A stretch of 64,000 nucleotides of DNA from Priestia koreensis (GCF_001274935.1 NZ_LILC01000019.1:1-64000), one strand, 5' to 3'. Numbered from the stretch's first letter, positions 38,520 through 48,683 are shown. A program made the numbers and translations. Notes: generated from the letters alone by a model not told the origin.

Positions 38520-39872
38520 ATGGCAACAGTTGCGTTTCACACGCTAGGTTGTAAAGTAAACCACTATGAAACTGAAGCCATCTGGCAGCTGTTTAAAAAT
38601 AGTGGCTACGATCGTGTAGAGTTTGAACATTCAGCAGATGTGTATGTAATTAATACATGTACAGTAACAAATACAGGTGATAAGAAAAGCCGTCAAGTAA
38701 TTCGCCGTGCGGTAAGAAGAAATCCGGACGCCGTTATTTGTGTAACAGGTTGCTACGCTCAAACATCACCTGCTGAAATTATGGCGATTCCTGGTGTTGA
38801 TATCGTAGTCGGCACACAAGATCGTGTTAAAATGCTCGAATACATTGAGCAATATAAAGAAGAACGTCAGCCAATTAACGGTGTAGGAAACATCATGAAA
38901 GCACGCATTTACGAAGAATTAGATGTACCAGCATTTACAGACCGTACGCGTGCTTCATTGAAAATTCAAGAAGGATGTAACAACTTCTGTACGTTTTGTA
39001 TCATCCCTTGGGCTCGTGGCTTAATGCGTTCTCGTGATCCGCAAGAAGTTATTCAACAAGCGCAGCAGCTTGTTGATGCAGGATACAAAGAGATCGTGTT
39101 AACAGGTATTCATACAGGTGGTTACGGTGAAGATATGAAGGACTACAATCTTGCACAGCTTTTACGTGATTTAGAAGCAAACGTAAAAGGTCTGAAACGT
39201 ATTCGTATTTCTTCTATTGAAGCAAGTCAAATTTCGGATGAAGTAATTGACGTGTTGAAAAATTCTAAAATGGTTGTACGCCATCTTCATATTCCGCTTC
39301 AGTCTGGCTCTAACACGGTGTTAAAACGCATGCGTCGTAAATACACGATGGAGTTCTTCGGAGAGCGTTTAGATCGCTTACGTGAAGCTCTTCCAGGTCT
39401 TGCGATTACGTCAGACGTAATTGTTGGATTCCCAGGTGAAACAGAAGAAGAATTCATGGAAACATATGATTTCATTAAAAAACATCAGTTCTCTGAACTA
39501 CACGTGTTCCCATATTCAAAACGCACGGGTACACCAGCAGCTCGTATGGACGATCAAATTGATGAAGAAGTGAAAAACGTTCGTGTACACCGCTTAATTG
39601 AGCTATCTGATCAATTAGCAAAAGAATATGCGTCACAGTTTGAAGGCGAAGTGCTTGAAGTAATTCCAGAAGAAGTATACAAGGAAGCACCTGAGAGCGG
39701 TCTTTATGTAGGATATACCGACAATTATCTAAAAGTTGTGTTCCCTGCAACAGAAGATATGGTTGGGAAACTCGTAAAAGTGAAAATTGAAAAAGCAGGC
39801 TATCCACATAACGAAGGACAGTTTGTACGTGTATTAGAAGAAGACACAGCTCAGATGAAAATGAGCTCATAA
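38520..39872 (+). CDS. mtaB: tRNA t6A37 methylthiotransferase MtaB
   Basis: Radical SAM enzyme that adds a methylthio group to t6A37. About 450 residues: N-terminal UPF0004 domain with Cys (HTLGCKVN, NTCTVT, TGCYAQ), radical SAM cluster EGCNNFCTFC with Cys153, Cys157 and Cys160, C-terminal TRAM domain. ATG 38520 is spaced well from GGAGTGA. Confidence 0.95.
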   Translation: MATVAFHTLGCKVNHYETEAIWQLFKNSGYDRVEFEHSADVYVINTCTVTNTGDKKSRQVIRRAVRRNPDAVICVTGCYAQTSPAEIMAIPGVDIVVGTQDRVKMLEYIEQYKEERQPINGVGNIMKARIYEELDVPAFTDRTRASLKIQEGCNNFCTFCIIPWARGLMRSRDPQEVIQQAQQLVDAGYKEIVLTGIHTGGYGEDMKDYNLAQLLRDLEANVKGLKRIRISSIEASQISDEVIDVLKNSKMVVRHLHIPLQSGSNTVLKRMRRKYTMEFFGERLDRLREALPGLAITSDVIVGFPGETEEEFMETYDFIKKHQFSELHVFPYSKRTGTPAARMDDQIDEEVKNVRVHRLIELSDQLAKEYASQFEGEVLEVIPEEVYKEAPESGLYVGYTDNYLKVVFPATEDMVGKLVKVKIEKAGYPHNEGQFVRVLEEDTAQMKMSS

Positions 39873-39878
39873 ACAATG

Positions 39879-39908
39879 AAAAGACATCAGCGTGCTGATG
39901 TCTTTTTT
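39879..39908 (+). terminator. Terminator after mtaB
   Basis: AAAAGACATCAGC / GCTGATGTCTTTTTT stem with a GT loop. Confidence 0.85.
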
Positions 39909-40052
39909 CATGACTACCTTTTCGCAAGAAGGGGGATACAATAAAAGAGCGATTTTATCCTCTAGTAGTGGAACATGTTTGATGCGTTTTCAGCAGGGGA
40001 AAACATAGAATGATTAAGGAAGCTTCATCGATTGAAAGGAGAGTTTAATTTT

Positions 40053-40724
40053 ATGACACAAGAAATAGCCAAAATGATTGATCATACGGCTTTAAAACCA
40101 GATACAACAAAAGAGCAGATTGTGACGCTTTGTGAGGAAGCGGCTCAGTATGGGTTCGCTTCTGTTTGTGTGAATCCGACATGGGTGGAGCTTGCTGCTA
40201 GCCTGCTAAAAGGAACAGATGTGAAAGTATGTACGGTTATTGGTTTCCCATTAGGTGCCACGACACCAGAGGTTAAGGCGTTTGAGACGAAAAATGCGAT
40301 CGAAAACGGTGCTACAGAAGTGGATATGGTTATTAACATTGGCGCGTTAAAAGATAAAAACGACGAGCTTGTAGAGCGAGACATTCAAGCTGTTACAGCT
40401 GCTGCACGAGGAAAAGCTCTGTCCAAAGTGATCATTGAGACGTGCCTTTTAACGGACGAAGAAAAAAACAGAGCATGCAAATTAGCAGCAAAAGCCGGTG
40501 CCGATTATGTAAAAACGTCTACTGGGTTCTCGACGGGTGGATCGACACCACAGGATGTTGCACTTATGCGCGAAGCAGTAGGACCGGATATGGGCGTAAA
40601 AGCTTCCGGTGGTGTCCGTAACGCAGAACAAGCTAAAGCCGTCATCGATGCAGGGGCAACACGAATTGGCGCGAGTTCAGGTGTGTCTATTGTTCAAGGG
40701 CTAACAGCTGACCGTGACTACTAA
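40053..40724 (+). CDS. deoC: Deoxyribose-phosphate aldolase
   Basis: Cleaves 2-deoxyribose-5-phosphate to glyceraldehyde-3-phosphate and acetaldehyde in nucleoside catabolism. 223 residues. The Schiff-base lysine is K154 in [13 protein letters not shown]; Asp91 lies in [12 protein letters not shown] 40053 follows AAAGGAGAG. It occupies the place of yqeW in B. subtilis, between mtaB and rpsU. Confidence 0.95.
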   Translation: MTQEIAKMIDHTALKPDTTKEQIVTLCEEAAQYGFASVCVNPTWVELAASLLKGTDVKVCTVIGFPLGATTPEVKAFETKNAIENGATEVDMVINIGALKDKNDELVERDIQAVTAAARGKALSKVIIETCLLTDEEKNRACKLAAKAGADYVKTSTGFSTGGSTPQDVALMREAVGPDMGVKASGGVRNAEQAKAVIDAGATRIGASSGVSIVQGLTADRDY

Positions 40725-40856
40725 AAAAAGTAGTCTCAGGGTGTCAAAATCACCATCGAACGAGCAAAAGGTGAACAAAAGCGGAATTTAGTGGCAAAAT
40801 GAATGGATTTTGCATAGAAATACTATAGAGAAATACCATATATTTGTTTAAAGCAG

Positions 40857-40885
40857 TTGACCTAGAGACGTCATTATATTATAAT
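40857..40885 (+). promoter_or_regulatory. Sigma-A promoter of rpsU-yqeY
   Basis: TTGACC-N17-TATAAT, near consensus. Confidence 0.75.
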
Positions 40886-40888
40886 TGC

Positions 40889-40913
40889 AAAAGACATGTT
40901 TTTCATGTCTTTT
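40889..40913 (+). promoter_or_regulatory. 5' leader hairpin of rpsU
   Basis: AAAAGACATG / CATGTCTTTT (10-bp stem, 5-nt loop) begins at the expected transcript start. It could protect the 5' end or act as an early terminator. Confidence 0.55.
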
Positions 40914-40955
40914 AATTATGATGTTATTGGTTTTGTTCGGAGGGAGGGAATTAGA

Positions 40956-41129
40956 ATGTCAAAAACAGTCGTTCGTAAAAACGAATCGCTTGAAGATGCT
41001 CTTCGTCGCTTCAAACGTACTGTATCTAAATCAGGTACAATTCAAGAAGCTAGAAAGCGCGAATTCTATGAAAAGCCTAGCGTAAAGCGTAAGAAAAAGT
41101 CTGAAGCTGCTAGAAAACGTAAATTCTAA
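40956..41129 (+). CDS. rpsU: 30S ribosomal protein S21
   Basis: A 57-residue very basic protein ([32 protein letters not shown]). GGAGGGAGGG lies upstream of ATG 40956; the frame from 40896 lies in the leader and is not expected to be translated. yqeY follows in the operon. Confidence 0.95.
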   Translation: MSKTVVRKNESLEDALRRFKRTVSKSGTIQEARKREFYEKPSVKRKKKSEAARKRKF

Positions 41130-41143
41130 AAGAGGGTGTATTT

Positions 41144-41587
41144 ATGAGTCTTCTTGAGCGTTTAAACACTGATATGAAGCAAGCTATGAAAAACAAAGAA
41201 AAAGAGAAGCTCTCGGTCATTCGCATGGTGAAAGCTGCTCTTCAAAACGAAGCTATCAAAGCAGGCGGTGACTTAACAGAAGAAGACGAATTAACCGTCA
41301 TTTCTCGTGAGTTAAAACAACGCAAAGACTCCCTCCACGAATTTGAAAAAGCAGGTCGTTCAGATCTTGTGGATAAAATCCAATCAGAGCTAGCTGTCTT
41401 AGAGGTATATATGCCACAGCAGCTAACAGAAGACGAATTAACTGAAATTGTTAAAGAAACGATTGAAGAAGTTCAGGCTTCCTCAAAGTCCGATATGGGA
41501 AAAGTAATGGGAGCGATTATGCCAAAGGTAAAAGGCAAAGCTGATGGCGGACTCGTTAATAAGCTTGTTCTTCAACATTTGTCATAA
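41144..41587 (+). CDS. yqeY: YqeY GatB-related protein
   Basis: A 147-residue helical protein resembling the tail domain of the amidotransferase GatB; it lacks the catalytic part, so a tRNA-binding or regulatory role is likely. It follows rpsU by 14 nt. AGAGGGTG precedes ATG. Confidence 0.88.
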   Translation: MSLLERLNTDMKQAMKNKEKEKLSVIRMVKAALQNEAIKAGGDLTEEDELTVISRELKQRKDSLHEFEKAGRSDLVDKIQSELAVLEVYMPQQLTEDELTEIVKETIEEVQASSKSDMGKVMGAIMPKVKGKADGGLVNKLVLQHLS

Positions 41588-41621
41588 AAAAACCATCTTA
41601 CATTTTGTAAGATGGTTTTTT
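41586..41621 (+). terminator. Terminator after yqeY
   Basis: AAAAAACCATCTTAC / GTAAGATGGTTTTTT, 15-bp stem, 4-nt loop. Confidence 0.9.
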
Positions 41622-41640
41622 CCATTTCTGGCGAATTTTT

Positions 41641-41666
41641 TGAAACCTTTTTGGATATGATTCGTA
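41641..41666 (+). promoter_or_regulatory. Sigma-W promoter of yqeZ-floA-yqfB
   Basis: TGAAAC (41641-41646), 16 nt, CGTA (41663-41666), matching the ECF sigma-W consensus exactly. The operon is sigma-W controlled in B. subtilis. Start is about 44 nt upstream of yqeZ. Confidence 0.8.
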
Positions 41667-41709
41667 CATATAACTAGGCAACACGATTATTTAAAGATGG
41701 AGGAGGCTT

Positions 41710-42498
41710 ATGACGTATATTGCTCGATATGTAACAAGCAGCATGTTGGCTCTCATTTTTCTTTTTTTACTACCACATAACGCATTTTCATCTTCATTTT
41801 ACTCAGCAGAGAGCTTTCACCACGCAACGCAAACGATCCACTCAAATCAATCGGTTATCCATCAAATTGGTGAGTTTTTAACTAGTCCACTTATGGTCAT
41901 CGTTTTACTTACAATCGGCTGTGTTGGATTAGTGTTGGAGTTGTTTACACCAGCATTTGGTTTGTCGGGGACAATTGGATTACTTTCCTTTTTTCTCTTC
42001 TTTTTTGGCCATCTCATAACTGGTGTTTCTGGTTTTGATGCGGTTATTGTCTTTATTGTGGGGATTGTACTCATTCTGCTTGAAATTTTTCTCATTGGAG
42101 GAATCGCAGGAGTATTAGGTGTTGGAGCAATTGTCACAAGCTTCTTTTTAGCTACTGATAATAATGTTGTAACAGGCATAGCTATTATTATAGCGGTAAT
42201 TGTAGCTCTGGGGGGTGCATGGATGATGGTGAAGTTTTTTGGACGCAAGCTTTCGGGGTTTCAAAAATTTGTTTTAAATGACTCAATGAAAACAGAGTCA
42301 GGGTATGTGTCGAATCCATCGCGTATGGATTTGATCGGGAAAATTGGTGTCACAACCACACCGCTACGACCGTCTGGCACGCTGATGCTAGATGAGGAGT
42401 ATTTAGACGTCGTAACGGAAGGAAGCTATCTACCGAAGGATATAGAAGTGAAAATTATTAAGGTAGAAGGCGTTCGGATCGTAGTTCGAAAAATTTAA
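41710..42498 (+). CDS. yqeZ: NfeD-type membrane protein YqeZ (short form, no protease domain)
   Basis: A 262-residue protein: N-terminal signal or membrane segment (about 9-27), about four central membrane helices (about 60-175) and a C-terminal OB-fold NfeD domain (about 200-262). B. subtilis YqeZ is about 437 residues and begins with a ClpP-like serine protease domain; that domain is missing, and the frame and ribosome site (GGAGGAGG) show no sign of decay. It precedes floA, its expected membrane-domain partner. Confidence 0.8.
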   Translation: MTYIARYVTSSMLALIFLFLLPHNAFSSSFYSAESFHHATQTIHSNQSVIHQIGEFLTSPLMVIVLLTIGCVGLVLELFTPAFGLSGTIGLLSFFLFFFGHLITGVSGFDAVIVFIVGIVLILLEIFLIGGIAGVLGVGAIVTSFFLATDNNVVTGIAIIIAVIVALGGAWMMVKFFGRKLSGFQKFVLNDSMKTESGYVSNPSRMDLIGKIGVTTTPLRPSGTLMLDEEYLDVVTEGSYLPKDIEVKIIKVEGVRIVVRKI

Positions 42499-42513
42499 GA
42501 AGGTGGGGATTTT

Positions 42514-43506
42514 ATGGTTGAAGCAGGTTCAATTATGTTTTTTATATTGGTAGGTTTAGCGATTGTGCTCGTTGCCGTTTTCTTAACGTTTGTACCAATC
42601 ATGCTCTGGATTTCAGCACTAGCTGCAGGCGTTCGTATCAGTATTTTTACACTCGTCGGGATGAGGTTGCGACGTGTTATTCCGTCTCGAGTCGTTAATC
42701 CACTTATTAAAGCAAGTAAAGCAGGAATCGATGTATCAATTAACCAGCTTGAAAGTCATTATTTAGCAGGTGGGAATGTTGACCGAGTAGTAAATGCGTT
42801 AATTGCTGCACACCGTGCCAATATTGAACTGAGCTTTGAGCGCTGCGCTGCAATTGATTTAGCAGGACGTGACGTACTGGAAGCCGTCCAAATGAGTGTT
42901 AATCCAAAAGTTATTGAAACACCGTTTATTGCGGGTGTTGCAATGGACGGAATCGAAGTAAAAGCAAAAGCAAGAATCACGGTGCGTGCCAATATCGAAA
43001 GACTTGTCGGTGGAGCCGGTGAAGAAACGGTCGTAGCGCGTGTAGGGGAAGGGATCGTTAGTACCATCGGTTCGTCCAACGATCATAAGCGTGTGCTTGA
43101 AAACCCAGATATGATTTCACAAACAGTTTTAAATAAGGGACTAGATTCTGGAACAGCTTTTGAGATTTTATCCATTGATATTGCTGATATCGACATTGGT
43201 AAAAACATCGGCGCGGTTCTTCAAATTGACCAAGCGGAAGCGGATAAAAACATCGCTCAGGCGAAAGCAGAAGAGCGACGTGCAATGGCTGTCGCAACCG
43301 AGCAAGAAATGAGAGCGCGCGTAGAAGAAATGCGTGCGAAGGTAGTTGAAGCGGAAGCAGAGGTGCCTTTAGCGATGGCAGAAGCATTACGCTCTGGAAA
43401 CATGGGCGTCATGGATTACATGAACTTTAAAAACATTTCAGCGGATACTGATATGCGTAACTCAATCGGCAAATTAAATAAAGATGTTGATGACAACGAA
43501 AGCTAA
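42514..43506 (+). CDS. floA: Flotillin-like protein FloA
   Basis: Membrane scaffold of functional lipid microdomains. 330 residues: an N-terminal membrane segment, a PHB-like domain, and the Ala/Glu-rich coiled-coil (about 240-300, [17 protein letters not shown]). It follows yqeZ by 15 nt under a shared candidate sigma-W promoter. Confidence 0.93.
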   Translation: MVEAGSIMFFILVGLAIVLVAVFLTFVPIMLWISALAAGVRISIFTLVGMRLRRVIPSRVVNPLIKASKAGIDVSINQLESHYLAGGNVDRVVNALIAAHRANIELSFERCAAIDLAGRDVLEAVQMSVNPKVIETPFIAGVAMDGIEVKAKARITVRANIERLVGGAGEETVVARVGEGIVSTIGSSNDHKRVLENPDMISQTVLNKGLDSGTAFEILSIDIADIDIGKNIGAVLQIDQAEADKNIAQAKAEERRAMAVATEQEMRARVEEMRAKVVEAEAEVPLAMAEALRSGNMGVMDYMNFKNISADTDMRNSIGKLNKDVDDNES

Positions 43507-43528
43507 GTAGAAAAGGAGGAGTCGTTCT

Positions 43529-43954
43529 GTGAATATACTTGACTTCCTTTTGCATAACTTTTTTATTGTGCTTGTCGTCATCGCGGGAATTGTTTCGTTC
43601 TTTAAAGGGTCACTTTCATCAGACACAAAAGAAAAAGAAACAAAACGAGCGCCAAAGCCTTTTGTTCCTCAGCAAACCTCTCCAATGAGGAAAAGAGTTG
43701 AGCAGGAAATAAAAAAGCGTCAGCGGTCTACAGAGTCGCTAGAAGAGAAGTTAAAAGAAGCAAAGCAACAAGCGAAAGCAGAAATTCCTGTTCCGCCGGT
43801 TGTACCCCATGTGCGTGTCAAAAAGGAGAAGGTTCCACCAATTGCACCTTCTTTGCATGTGTCGAAAAAACAAGTGGTGCAAGGAGTGATATGGTCAGAA
43901 ATACTAGGACCTCCGCGGTCTAAAAATCCATATCATTCTCAAAGACAGCGATAA
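43529..43954 (+). CDS. yqfB: YqfB family protein
   Basis: A 141-residue protein with a single N-terminal membrane segment (about 8-26) and a long, basic, Pro-rich, coiled tail (EQEIKKRQRSTESLEEKLKE). GTG 43529 with AAAGGAGGAG upstream. It is the third gene of the sigma-W operon. Function not known; homology is loose. Confidence 0.7.
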   Translation: MNILDFLLHNFFIVLVVIAGIVSFFKGSLSSDTKEKETKRAPKPFVPQQTSPMRKRVEQEIKKRQRSTESLEEKLKEAKQQAKAEIPVPPVVPHVRVKKEKVPPIAPSLHVSKKQVVQGVIWSEILGPPRSKNPYHSQRQR

Positions 43955-43962
43955 AGGAAAAA

Positions 43963-43990
43963 TTTTATTCGTAATTTGAAGTGATACTAG
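43963..43990 (+). promoter_or_regulatory. Candidate sigma-E promoter of yqfC-yqfD
   Basis: TTTTATT (43963-43969), 13 nt, GATACTAG (43983-43990) is a fair match to KMATATT-N13..15-CATACANT. A transcript starting about 6 nt later would begin inside the 5' arm of the following terminator hairpin. Confidence 0.4.
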
Positions 43991-43991
43991 G

Positions 43992-44032
43992 ACCCCCTTC
44001 CTCATAAATATGAGATGAAGGGGGTTCTTTTT
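43992..44032 (+). terminator. Terminator hairpin overlapping the yqfC ribosome site
   Basis: ACCCCCTTC (43992-44000) pairs with GAAGGGGGT (44017-44025), and CTCATA pairs with TATGAG inside; TTCTTTTT follows and the yqfC ATG is at 44033. The yqfC ribosome site GAAGGGGG is the 3' arm. Confidence 0.75.
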
Positions 44033-44317
44033 ATGAGCGCAAAATGGAGAAAACAGGTAAAAAAATGGATAACAGACAAAATGGAACTACCCGCAGACGT
44101 TACGCTGGACCTTCCTCGTATTACAATGATTGGCCAGATTCACATTTATATTGAGAATCACAAAGGGCTTCTCGCCTTTTCGGATATAGAGGTTCGTCTG
44201 TTATTGAAGCAGGGCCAGCTGTTAATTAAAGGTGAAGGACTAGTCATCAAAGTTATCCTCCCCGAAGAAATTGTCCTAGAAGGAAAAATCAATCAAGTGG
44301 TTTATCTAGAGGAATAG
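44033..44317 (+). CDS. yqfC: Sporulation protein YqfC
   Basis: A 94-residue beta-rich protein of the YabP/YqfC family, related to spore coat proteins. ATG 44033 follows GAAGGGGG; the frame from 44015 lies within the terminator. yqfD starts 19 nt after it, as in B. subtilis, where both are sigma-E dependent. Confidence 0.85.
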   Translation: MSAKWRKQVKKWITDKMELPADVTLDLPRITMIGQIHIYIENHKGLLAFSDIEVRLLLKQGQLLIKGEGLVIKVILPEEIVLEGKINQVVYLEE

Positions 44318-44335
44318 CCACGGGGGGGTTTTGGA

Positions 44336-45523
44336 ATGAAAAATGATTGGATAAGCTATTTAAAAGGAACAGTACGCGTTTCCATTACGGGAAAGGGCAT
44401 TGAACGATTAATGAATCAATTTATTCGAAATGGAATCTCATTTCGAAATGTCAAAAAAATGGACGAACAGACGATTATGGCTGAAATATTTGTGGAAGAC
44501 ATTTCAGCCATTCGTACGACAATGCGCAAAAGCGGATGTAAGCTCTTTTTTCACCAAAAAAAGGGTGGTCCTTTTTTATTGAAAAAGATGTGGAGAAACA
44601 GTGGGTTCGTACTCGGACTTATTGCCTTCTTATGTGTCATTTTGGTATTGTCTAACATGGTATGGAAGATTGATGTCAAAGGAGCCACGCCGTATATGAG
44701 CTACCGGATTATGAAGGAGCTTGATGCAATGGGCGTGCAAAAAGGAAAATTAAAGTTTGTGCTTGACGATCCGGATACAATTCAGCGGAAATTAACAGAG
44801 AAAATTCAAGATCTAACATGGGTGGGTGTAGAAGTAAAAGGAACAGCTTATCACTTTCAAGTGGTGGAGAAGAATATTCCAAAAGTGGTGGAGCAGACAT
44901 CACCTGGAAATATTATTGCCAAAAAGAAAGCGGTTGTCACCTATATGTTTGTCGAAAAAGGACAACCACTTGTGAAGGTACACGACTTCGTTCAAAAGGG
45001 TCAGCTTTTAGTTTCAGGCGTTATTGGAAAGAATGAGACACAGAAGGTTGTAGCATCAAAAGGCGCCGTCTACGGAGAAGTATGGTACAAAGCAGAAGTA
45101 AGCATTCCGTTAGACACGAGCTTCCAGGTGTTAACAGGTAAATCATACAATAAGCATTATCTACAGATTTTTGGATGGAAAATGCCTGTGTGGGCTTTTA
45201 ATAAAGAAACGTACGCAAGTCAAAAGGTAGACGATGTGGTGCAGCCGGTCTATTTTTTCAAATGGAAAATGCCATTATCGTACGAAAAAATAAGTACCCA
45301 TCAAAGCGAACATACGGTTCGTCATTATTCTCGAACAGAAGCGGTTAAAAAGGGCATTGAAACGGGAAGAAAAGAATTAGAGTCTAAAATTGATAAGGAT
45401 GCAAAGATAAAAGGTGAAAAAGTTTTGCACCAATCTATCGAGAATGGTAAAGTAAAGTTAGTAATTCATTACCAAGTTATAGAAAATATTGCAATGACTC
45501 AACCAATTATTCAAGGAGATTGA
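44336..45523 (+). CDS. yqfD: Stage IV sporulation protein YqfD
   Basis: A 395-residue protein with one membrane segment (about 90-108) and a large soluble region; the family is needed for spore development in B. subtilis. GGGGGGTT precedes ATG. It follows yqfC and is followed by phoH after 3 nt. Confidence 0.85.
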   Translation: MKNDWISYLKGTVRVSITGKGIERLMNQFIRNGISFRNVKKMDEQTIMAEIFVEDISAIRTTMRKSGCKLFFHQKKGGPFLLKKMWRNSGFVLGLIAFLCVILVLSNMVWKIDVKGATPYMSYRIMKELDAMGVQKGKLKFVLDDPDTIQRKLTEKIQDLTWVGVEVKGTAYHFQVVEKNIPKVVEQTSPGNIIAKKKAVVTYMFVEKGQPLVKVHDFVQKGQLLVSGVIGKNETQKVVASKGAVYGEVWYKAEVSIPLDTSFQVLTGKSYNKHYLQIFGWKMPVWAFNKETYASQKVDDVVQPVYFFKWKMPLSYEKISTHQSEHTVRHYSRTEAVKKGIETGRKELESKIDKDAKIKGEKVLHQSIENGKVKLVIHYQVIENIAMTQPIIQGD

Positions 45524-45526
45524 GGA

Positions 45527-46501
45527 ATGTCAGAACATCTAGTAACGATTGATTTACAACTTAAGAATCCAAATGAAGCAATTGCGCTGTTTGGTGCGCA
45601 GGACGCCCATCTGAAGCTGATTGAAGATGAAATGGGTGTCGCTGTTGTATCTCGCGGTGAAAAGGTAAATGTTGCGGGGGAAAGTGAAGAACGCAAAGCT
45701 GTCGAAGAAATTTTAAAGCGCCTGCTTGCTGTTATTCGAAAAAACGTGACAATTTCAGAACGTGATGTCGTTTACGCCATTCAATTGGCAAAGAAGGGCT
45801 CATTAGAATTTTTCGAAGACATGTATAACGAAGAAATTGCAAAGACTGCACAAGGTAAACCTATTCGTGTAAAAACGTTTGGTCAGCGTCAATACATCAA
45901 CGCGATTAAAAAGAATGACTTAGTATTTGGAATTGGTCCTGCCGGAACGGGTAAAACCTATTTAGCGGTTGTAATGGCCGTGGTTGCTCTGAAGAATGGT
46001 CTTGTCAAACGCATTATTTTAACACGACCTGCAGTAGAAGCCGGTGAGAGCCTAGGTTTCCTTCCAGGGGATCTGAAAGAAAAAGTCGATCCGTATCTTC
46101 GTCCTCTCTATGACGCCCTGAACGATGTGCTTGGCAACGAGCATACTCAGCGCTTAATTGAGCGAGGAGTGATTGAAATTGCTCCACTTGCTTACATGCG
46201 TGGTAGAACGTTAGACGATGCCTTCGTTATTTTGGACGAAGCGCAAAACACAACGACTGCTCAAATGAAAATGTTTTTAACAAGACTTGGCTTTGGGTCA
46301 AAAATGGTAATTACGGGAGATGTTTCTCAAGTAGATTTACCAAGAGGAGTTCGCTCAGGTTTATCGGTTGCCAAGGAGATACTAGCAAAGGTAAAAGGTA
46401 TTTCGTTCATTACATTGGAGCAATCAGACGTCGTACGTCATCCACTAGTGGGACGTATCATTGAAGCGTATGGACTCAAAGAAGATAAGACCCTATCTTG
46501 A
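45527..46501 (+). CDS. phoH: PhoH family ATPase
   Basis: A 324-residue P-loop ATPase with an N-terminal KH-like region, Walker A GPAGTGKT at 137-144 and Walker B VILDEAQN. The biological role is not settled, probably RNA-related. A hairpin covers its stop codon. Confidence 0.93.
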   Translation: MSEHLVTIDLQLKNPNEAIALFGAQDAHLKLIEDEMGVAVVSRGEKVNVAGESEERKAVEEILKRLLAVIRKNVTISERDVVYAIQLAKKGSLEFFEDMYNEEIAKTAQGKPIRVKTFGQRQYINAIKKNDLVFGIGPAGTGKTYLAVVMAVVALKNGLVKRIILTRPAVEAGESLGFLPGDLKEKVDPYLRPLYDALNDVLGNEHTQRLIERGVIEIAPLAYMRGRTLDDAFVILDEAQNTTTAQMKMFLTRLGFGSKMVITGDVSQVDLPRGVRSGLSVAKEILAKVKGISFITLEQSDVVRHPLVGRIIEAYGLKEDKTLS

Positions 46502-46509
46502 TAGGGTCT
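46488..46509 (+). terminator. Weak terminator-like hairpin at the end of phoH
   Basis: AGACCCTATC / GATAGGGTCT with a TT loop, followed by ATTTTGCTTTTT. The stop codon lies in the loop region. Probably a partial terminator before pgpH. Confidence 0.5.
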
Positions 46510-46535
46510 ATTTTGCTTTTTAAGGGGGGAAGCTC

Positions 46536-48683
46536 TTGTCCAAGTTGCAAGTGTTGAAAGAAGCTTTTTTGAAAATGGAGCGTATGCGCTTGCTTTATGT
46601 AGCTCTCTATACGGTATTAGGGATTATTTTATATGTCTCTATGTATAGCAATGTTAAGCCGGAAATGCTTCATTTAAAATTGTTAGACGAATCACCAACA
46701 AATATTTATTCACCTGTTACGATTGAAGATAAAGAAAGTACGAAAGATAAGCAGCAGCAGGCAAAAGATGAAGTCGAGGACATTTATTCACTGAATACGG
46801 AATACGCCCAAAATCAGGTTGATTTGGTAAGCACCATTTTTGATTCGATTCAGGATGTGAATAAAGAATATGATAAAAAGTCAGATGATGCTTCATTAGA
46901 TGCAGAGGCTGTTTTAAAAGAAAAAAGAGCGATGCTAGAAACAAAGCTACCAAAAGACGTGGTGAGATCGCTCGGACAAGACACATTGTTGAATCTTTTC
47001 CAAGCAAATGACAAGCAGCTGTCTACTGCGAAGGATTCGGTTGTGACCGTCGTTCACTACTTGATGAAGGGACGTATTACCGTATCCGATGTGCAAAGTA
47101 AAAAAGAACAGGCGAAAAGTCAGCTTGTGTATACGAACGTGTCGAGCGATGTGAAAAAGGCGATGTATGATGTGGCAGAGTTTTCGATTATTCCAAACGT
47201 GGTCTACAACAGAAGTGAAACCTCGGATCGCCGCCAAACAGCTATTCAGCAGGTAGATCCTGTGATTATCAAGCAAGGCCAGATTTTAGTTGAAGAAGGC
47301 CAGTTGATTACAAGAGACATTTATCGTCAGTTAAAGCTAGTAGGATTATTGGATAATAAAAATACGATTCAACCGTTTCTTGGATTGCTTCTCATCGTCA
47401 TCGTCTTTTTAGCGATGATTATGTATTATTTTCAGCAGCTGAAAAAAGCAACGTATCGCACCCTTCTCATGTATGTCATTACCGTGAGCGTTACAATTAT
47501 CATTATGAAGATCGTAAGTTTGTTTCAAAAAATTGAGTTTACCGATCTTGGTTATTTAGCGCCTGTCGCATTAGGAGCGCTGTTAGTACGTATTCTTATT
47601 AATGAGCGCATTGCGATTGCCACAAGCTTTTTATTGTCAGGGACAGGCAGTATTATTTTTAATACAGGAACGACCACCGCGTTTAACGGACAAATTGGCC
47701 TTTATTTTCTGATTAGTAGTGTCGCCGGTGTCTTATTTCTCAGCGAACAACATCGACGTTCGCGCATTTTACAGGCTGGTTTGTTCGTTTCATTGATTAA
47801 TGTTGTCGTAATTTTAGCAATTTTGTTGATTAAAAATAACGGACAGTTAGAGACGATTAATTTAGGCTATTATGGTATTATGGCAGTAGTATCAGGGTTG
47901 GTAGCTTCTATTCTGACGATAGGCTTGCTTCCATTTTTTGAAGCTGGTTTCGGTATCTTATCAACCATGAAGCTCATTGAATTATCGAATCCGAATCATC
48001 CGCTACTGCGCAAAATTTTAACAGAGGCTCCAGGTACATATCATCATAGCGTTATGGTGGCTAATTTATCAGAAGCAGCCTGTGAAGCAATTGGAGCTAG
48101 CGGTTTACTAGCGAGAGTCGGTTCTTATTACCACGACATTGGCAAAACAAGACGACCTCAATATTTTATTGAAAATCAAATGAACGTGTCAAATCCACAC
48201 GATCAGCTGTCACCAGAAGTTAGCCGAAGTATTATTATTGCCCATGCAACGGACGGAGCGGAGATTTTGCGTCGCCATAAACTACCGAGAGAGTTTGTTG
48301 ATATTGCCGCTCAACATCACGGGACAACTTTGTTAAAATATTTTTACTATAAAGCGCTAGAACTGGATAAAGATCATGTAAAAGAAGAAGATTATCGTTA
48401 TCCAGGTCCTAAAGCACAAACAAAGGAAGCGGCCGTTATTGGAATTGCAGATAGTGTAGAAGCAGCTGTAAGATCCATGCCAAATCCAACGCCTGAAAAA
48501 ATAGAATCGCTCGTACGAAATATTATTAAAGATCGTTTGCAAGACGAGCAGTTTAGTGAATGTGATATTACGCTAAAGGAATTAGAGACCGTTGCACGAT
48601 CACTATGTGAAACGTTAAATGGAATTTTCCATAGTCGAATTGAATATCCAGAATTCAACAAGAGAGGTGACCAGAAAAAGTGA
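46536..48683 (+). CDS. pgpH: c-di-AMP phosphodiesterase PgpH (7TM-HD)
   Basis: A 715-residue membrane protein: an extracellular sensory domain (about 45-280), seven membrane helices (about 290-465) and a cytosolic HD domain with H503-H504 and H533-D534. Family members break down c-di-AMP. TTG 46536 with AAGGGGGG upstream. ybeY overlaps its stop. Confidence 0.9.
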   Translation: MSKLQVLKEAFLKMERMRLLYVALYTVLGIILYVSMYSNVKPEMLHLKLLDESPTNIYSPVTIEDKESTKDKQQQAKDEVEDIYSLNTEYAQNQVDLVSTIFDSIQDVNKEYDKKSDDASLDAEAVLKEKRAMLETKLPKDVVRSLGQDTLLNLFQANDKQLSTAKDSVVTVVHYLMKGRITVSDVQSKKEQAKSQLVYTNVSSDVKKAMYDVAEFSIIPNVVYNRSETSDRRQTAIQQVDPVIIKQGQILVEEGQLITRDIYRQLKLVGLLDNKNTIQPFLGLLLIVIVFLAMIMYYFQQLKKATYRTLLMYVITVSVTIIIMKIVSLFQKIEFTDLGYLAPVALGALLVRILINERIAIATSFLLSGTGSIIFNTGTTTAFNGQIGLYFLISSVAGVLFLSEQHRRSRILQAGLFVSLINVVVILAILLIKNNGQLETINLGYYGIMAVVSGLVASILTIGLLPFFEAGFGILSTMKLIELSNPNHPLLRKILTEAPGTYHHSVMVANLSEAACEAIGASGLLARVGSYYHDIGKTRRPQYFIENQMNVSNPHDQLSPEVSRSIIIAHATDGAEILRRHKLPREFVDIAAQHHGTTLLKYFYYKALELDKDHVKEEDYRYPGPKAQTKEAAVIGIADSVEAAVRSMPNPTPEKIESLVRNIIKDRLQDEQFSECDITLKELETVARSLCETLNGIFHSRIEYPEFNKRGDQKK

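Noticed and set aside
42759..43387. Minus-strand frames opposite floA
   Set aside because: Long open frames caused by biased codon use of floA; no ribosome sites or family features.
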